Assembly: GCA_965242505.1 (NCBI GenBank) | Contig: OZ251449.1 | Coordinates: 3,472,001 to 3,536,000, forward strand | Length of the DNA stretch: 64,000 nt | Reading direction: 5' to 3' | DNA from: UBA2966 sp965242505 | GTDB taxonomy: Bacteria; Pseudomonadota; Alphaproteobacteria; UBA2966 | Shown here: one piece after another, positions 61,577 to 64,000 of the stretch | How positions within the stretch are numbered: the first letter of the stretch is position 1 | How the letters are laid out: each line of letters begins with the position of its first letter | Position numbers and translations under genes: made by a program | Notes under the pieces: model-generated | The model's input: only the letters and a program-made list of their open reading frames with translations | Told to the model about the DNA's origin: nothing | Database searches by the model: none

Positions 61577-61664
61577 TACAGACCGGATAGAAAGGTAACA
61601 GTTCAGACCGGATACATGGGTAACAGGTTAGAGGGTTGGTCGGGAGGTGCGGGAGGTGCGGCCG

Positions 61665-62882
61665 ATGCCCTGGAAGGAGACCTGTCCGATGGACGAGAAG
61701 CTGGTTTTCGTTGCCGACTATCTGCGTGGCGAGTGGTCGATGACGGCGCTGTGCGAGCACTACGGCATCAGCCGCAAGACCGGGTACAAGTGGCTTGGTC
61801 GGTATCGCGGCGACGGCCCGGAGGGTCTGGTCGAGCGGTCGCGGGCGCCGCGTCGCCATGGTCGGTCGATGGCGCCGTCGGTGGCCGAGGCGATCATCGC
61901 CTTGCGCCGCGCGCGTCCGCACTGGGGTCCGCGCAAGCTGCGGGCGGTGTTGGTGGGCGAGCACCCCGAGGTGGCGTGGCCGGCGGCCAGCACGATGGGC
62001 GACCTGCTGCGGGCGGAGGGTCTGGTGGCGCGCCGTCGCCGGCGTCGCCGGATGGCGGCTCCGTGTCGTCCGTTCCGCCCTGTGGCGGCTCCCAACGACG
62101 TGTGGCGCATCGACTTCAAGGGGTGGTTTCGCACCCGCGACGGCGTCCGCTGCGATCCGCTGACGATCACCGACGCCTACAGCCGCTTTCTGTTGGCGTG
62201 CGTCATCGTCCCGCCGCAGACCGCTGCGGTGGGGGCGGCGGTGGGGCGGGTGTTCCGGCGCTACGGGGTTCCCGAGGCCATCCGTTCGGACAACGGGGCG
62301 CCGTTCGCCGGTCCGGGGGCTGGGGGTCTGTCGCGTCTGTCGGTGGAATGGATCAAGGCCGGGATCGCGGTGGAGCGGATTGCGCGGGGTCAGCCGCAGC
62401 AGAACGGGAGGCATGAGCGGATGCATCGGACGTTGAAGGCCGAGACCGCGACGCCGCCGGCGGCGACGGCGGACGCGCAACAGGCCCGCTTCGACCGCTT
62501 CCGCCAGGACTTCAACGCCCATCGTCCGCATGAGGCCTTGGGGCAGAGGCCGCCTGCGGCGTTCTACCGGTCGTCGTCGCGGCGTCATCCCGAGCGCCTG
62601 GAGGAGCCCTGGTACGATGCCGAGCACGCGATGCGCCGGGTCCGCACCGATGGCTCCATCAAGTGGGGCGGCGACTTGGTCTTCGTCAGCGAGACGCTGA
62701 GGGGTGAGCCTGTGGGCGTGGCCGAGACTGACGGGGGCGACTGGATCGTCCGCTTCGCGGATGTCGACCTCGGGATCATCGATCGGAGGTCGAAGAAGCT
62801 ACACCGCTTCCGTGCGGCCCGGCCGGGCCGCACGGAAGCGGGACAGACCGGGAACACTGTTACCCATGTATCCGGTCTATAG
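61665..62882 (+). CDS. IS481-family transposase
   Basis: A 405-residue DDE transposase. The start MPWKETCPMDEKLVFVADYL is the family opening, then a helix-turn-helix (SMTALCEHYGISRKTGYKWLGRY). The integrase core has WRIDFKGWFRT (first D), TITDAYSRFLLA, EAIRSDNGAPFA (second D), and GQPQQNGRHERMHRTLK (E), each matching IS481. The ATG at 61665 has GGGAGG 8 bases upstream. The normal C-terminal part (FVSETLRGEPVGV) is followed by a 38-bp perfect palindrome within the frame and by the inner terminal repeat, so the tail of about 25 residues is probably not needed for function. Confidence 0.9.
   Translation: MPWKETCPMDEKLVFVADYLRGEWSMTALCEHYGISRKTGYKWLGRYRGDGPEGLVERSRAPRRHGRSMAPSVAEAIIALRRARPHWGPRKLRAVLVGEHPEVAWPAASTMGDLLRAEGLVARRRRRRRMAAPCRPFRPVAAPNDVWRIDFKGWFRTRDGVRCDPLTITDAYSRFLLACVIVPPQTAAVGAAVGRVFRRYGVPEAIRSDNGAPFAGPGAGGLSRLSVEWIKAGIAVERIARGQPQQNGRHERMHRTLKAETATPPAATADAQQARFDRFRQDFNAHRPHEALGQRPPAAFYRSSSRRHPERLEEPWYDAEHAMRRVRTDGSIKWGGDLVFVSETLRGEPVGVAETDGGDWIVRFADVDLGIIDRRSKKLHRFRAARPGRTEAGQTGNTVTHVSGL
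62804..62841. repeat. 38-bp perfect palindrome inside the transposase 3' end
   Basis: Bases 62804-62841 read the same on both strands with no spacer, centred between 62822 and 62823 (half-site CCGCTTCCGTGCGGCCCGG). It lies about 60 bp inside the right end of the IS, within the reading frame. It could form a strong hairpin acting as a terminator at the gene end or a cruciform in the DNA. Confidence 0.85.
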
Positions 62883-62901
62883 TGTTACCCATCTATCCGG
62901 T

Positions 62902-63084
62902 TGCTCAGGGGATCATGCGGTCAGTGCTTCCGGCCATCCTCGGGACCTTCCTCGATAAAACCCGTCCAGTTCGAACCGTCCGCGCCGCCCCGCGGCGCCG
63001 GCCCGAACTATCATACGGCCGACCCCGGATTCAACCCTCGTCCACAAGCCATCGACGCCCCGCCCCCGCCGGCCACCCACGCTC
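62902..63084. other. Gap beside the IS element
   Basis: This stretch between the IS end and a composite repeat holds no recognised gene. A short leftward frame near 62928-62990 (GSNWTGFIEEGPEDGRKH, ending in TGA) might be the tail of a gene displaced by the IS, but a stop lies close upstream. Confidence 0.4.
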
Positions 63085-63260
63085 TCCTCCCCCTGACCAC
63101 CCATACTCCTCCCCCCTGACAGGGGGGAGGCCGGGAGGGGGGTCCGGATGGACGCGCCCCCGCAACGCCGCGACCCCCACCCCGACCCTCCCCCTGCAAG
63201 GGGGAGGGAGAAGAAGAGGGGGAGAAAGAAAGAAGAGGGAGAGGCGGGAGAAAAACGGGG
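63085..63260. repeat. Dispersed composite repeat
   Basis: CTCCCCCCTGACAGGGGGGA, GGGAGGGGGGTCCGGATGGA, then ACCCCCACCCCGACCCTCCC with CCCTGCAAGGGGGAGGG. It lies directly downstream of the AcnX small-subunit stop. Confidence 0.87.
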
Positions 63261-63265
63261 GCGCC

Positions 63266-63694
63266 TCAGGACCTCTTCGTCACTTCGACGACGCCCCGTT
63301 CCGAATCGACCTTCACCCAGTCGCCGGTCGCGATCAGGTCCCAGGGCAGGCCTTCCTCGATCCTGTCCATCGACGGGACGCCGGCGTAGATGGTGCCGCC
63401 GGCCCCGATGTTGTGGGCCTTGCGCCAGATGACCGCGGCGGGCGCCGTATTGAAGATCGTCTTCTTGGTGTACATGCTGAGGGCGCCGCCGGTGGAAAAG
63501 ATGTCGGTGTCGTAGATCAGCACTTTGCCGGCGATCGACCGGCCGTTCAGCGGGTGCTTGTCGATACGCACGATCCCTTCCTCGTTGCTGATGCCGACGG
63601 CGATGAAGCTCAACGGCTTGTCGCAGACCAGCGCTTCGCCCTCGCCGACGCCCTTGCTGACGGGGTGCCCGTGCAGGGTGATCGTTTCGCTCAT
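63266..63694 (-). CDS. AcnX-type aconitase small subunit (swivel domain)
   Basis: A 142-residue swivelling-domain subunit of the DUF126 family. It pairs with the large DUF521 subunit, the AcnX-type aconitases. Known members are cis-3-hydroxy-L-proline dehydratase in bacteria and mevalonate-5-phosphate dehydratase in archaea. Signature parts are LHGHPVSKGVGEGEALV, STGGALSMYTKKTIFNTAPAAVIWRKAHN (cited in part; the family serine lies near GxGSS-equivalent STGG) and GGTIYAGVPSMDRIEEGLPWDLI. The start ATG at 63694 is natural. It lies 42 bp after the large-subunit stop, the usual order. Confidence 0.88.
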   Translation of the reverse strand: MSETITLHGHPVSKGVGEGEALVCDKPLSFIAVGISNEEGIVRIDKHPLNGRSIAGKVLIYDTDIFSTGGALSMYTKKTIFNTAPAAVIWRKAHNIGAGGTIYAGVPSMDRIEEGLPWDLIATGDWVKVDSERGVVEVTKRS

Positions 63695-63736
63695 GATCCG
63701 GTTCCTCGGTTTCCGGGCTCGGTCGCGCCGGCGGGA

Positions 63737-64000
63737 TCAGTTCCAGCGGCTCGGCCTGAACTTGCCGGTGACGGCGGCGTCCACCACGTCCGTGAGGGTG
63801 CCGTAGCGCCACGTGGGCTTGCCGTCGCCGGCGAGCAGGCGCCGCATCTTCATGCTGTCGGAGGCGATGACCTTGTCGGGACCGAACATGGTCTCGACGG
63901 GCATGCACCAGCTGCAGGTGTCCGTGGTGAGGAGGGCACCGGCCGCCTCGATCCTGTCCACCAGTCCCATGTCCCTGGCCATGTTGAAGGTGATGCGGTC
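63737..64000 (-). CDS. AcnX-type aconitase large subunit, 3' part (cut by the window edge)
   Basis: The last 87 residues of the large catalytic subunit: DRITFNMARDMGLVDRIEAAG at the window edge, then LLTTDTCSWCMPVETMFGPD with the cysteines of the cluster region, then KVIASDSMKMRR and the terminal GTLTDVVDAAVTGKFRPSRWN. These match DUF521 proteins. With the small subunit it forms a dehydratase; the substrate (hydroxyproline-type or another hydroxyacid) needs the missing part and neighbours to judge. Confidence 0.86.
   Translation of the reverse strand, partial: DRITFNMARDMGLVDRIEAAGALLTTDTCSWCMPVETMFGPDKVIASDSMKMRRLLAGDGKPTWRYGTLTDVVDAAVTGKFRPSRWN

Larger units (their letters stand above)
61582..62901 (+). 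mobile_element. IS481-family insertion sequence with doubled terminal repeats
   Basis: About 1.32 kb. The left end has two direct copies, 25 bp apart, of a 20-bp repeat: ACCGGATAGAAAGGTAACAG (61582-61601) and ACCGGATACATGGGTAACAG (61607-61626). The right end has the same two inverted, at 62857-62876 and 62882-62901, with the same period. One transposase fills the interior, and its last codons run through the inner right repeat. No clear target duplication is seen at the ends. Its left end is within 40 bp of the autotransporter ATG. Confidence 0.85.

Noticed and set aside
1..64000. tRNA, rRNA or riboswitch genes
   Set aside because: No T-arm GTTCGA-type core with matching stems, no rRNA core sequence and no known riboswitch core was recognised by eye; a covariance-model scan would be decisive.

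Overview
The window looks like chromosome of a high-GC alphaproteobacterium, probably Rhodospirillales or a relative. The evidence is a PntA gene beside a 42-residue aa3-type cytochrome oxidase subunit IV, a DUF1244 protein, a one-chain indolepyruvate:ferredoxin oxidoreductase, tripartite tricarboxylate transporter (TTT) components, and strong G/C at third codon positions. It is an assignment by gene content, not by marker-gene phylogeny. No rRNA, tRNA or CRISPR was seen.

Left third (1-27.9 kb): the 5' part of pntA and a cytochrome oxidase subunit IV gene; a 2.7-kb tandem repeat array; a leftward set with an AarF/UbiB-type kinase, an MmeI-like one-protein restriction-modification enzyme, two overlapping hot-dog thioesterases and a UDP-glucuronate 4-epimerase-like gene; a truncated NYN-domain gene behind a terminator hairpin; the oxidoreductase; two envelope glycosyltransferases and DUF1244; a YbdK-type ligase and an N-formylglutamate amidohydrolase; an EamA exporter overlapping a glycerate kinase; a HEPN protein; two fumarate-reductase-like flavoproteins, an aldo/keto reductase and a ComA-like protein.

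Middle (27.9-34.1 kb): an intact IS5-type element, a deacetylase, an MFS transporter, then about 2.5 kb of genetic debris. The debris holds a vapB antitoxin with a clear operator, a vapC broken by one stop codon, fragments of an MFS gene, of an IS5-type transposase, of a second vapC and of a third monooxygenase, and two AT-rich genes with no recognised family (a cysteine-rich secreted protein and a coiled-coil protein made of two 71-residue repeats).

Right half (34.1-64 kb): a leftward operon for an oxygenase pathway (Rieske dioxygenase alpha and beta, then two tandem Baeyer-Villiger-type monooxygenases) divergent from a LysR regulator; a class III CoA-transferase and an EthD-like protein; a TTT transporter (tctA, tctB, tctC) interleaved with two choline-sulfatase-like genes and a glutathione transferase; a TauD-like dioxygenase; an amidase, an M20 deacylase and a hydantoinase-B-like subunit; a 1,811-residue autotransporter with a duplicated passenger module and a G12/C12 tract just upstream; an IS481-family element; and the small plus partial large subunits of an AcnX-type aconitase.

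One GC-rich composite repeat built from short hairpin modules recurs in eleven intergenic gaps and is amplified into the 0.9-3.6 kb array. The overall picture is of a metabolically broad heterotroph that imports and oxidises organic acids, sulfate esters and ring compounds, with local islands of mobile elements and decay.
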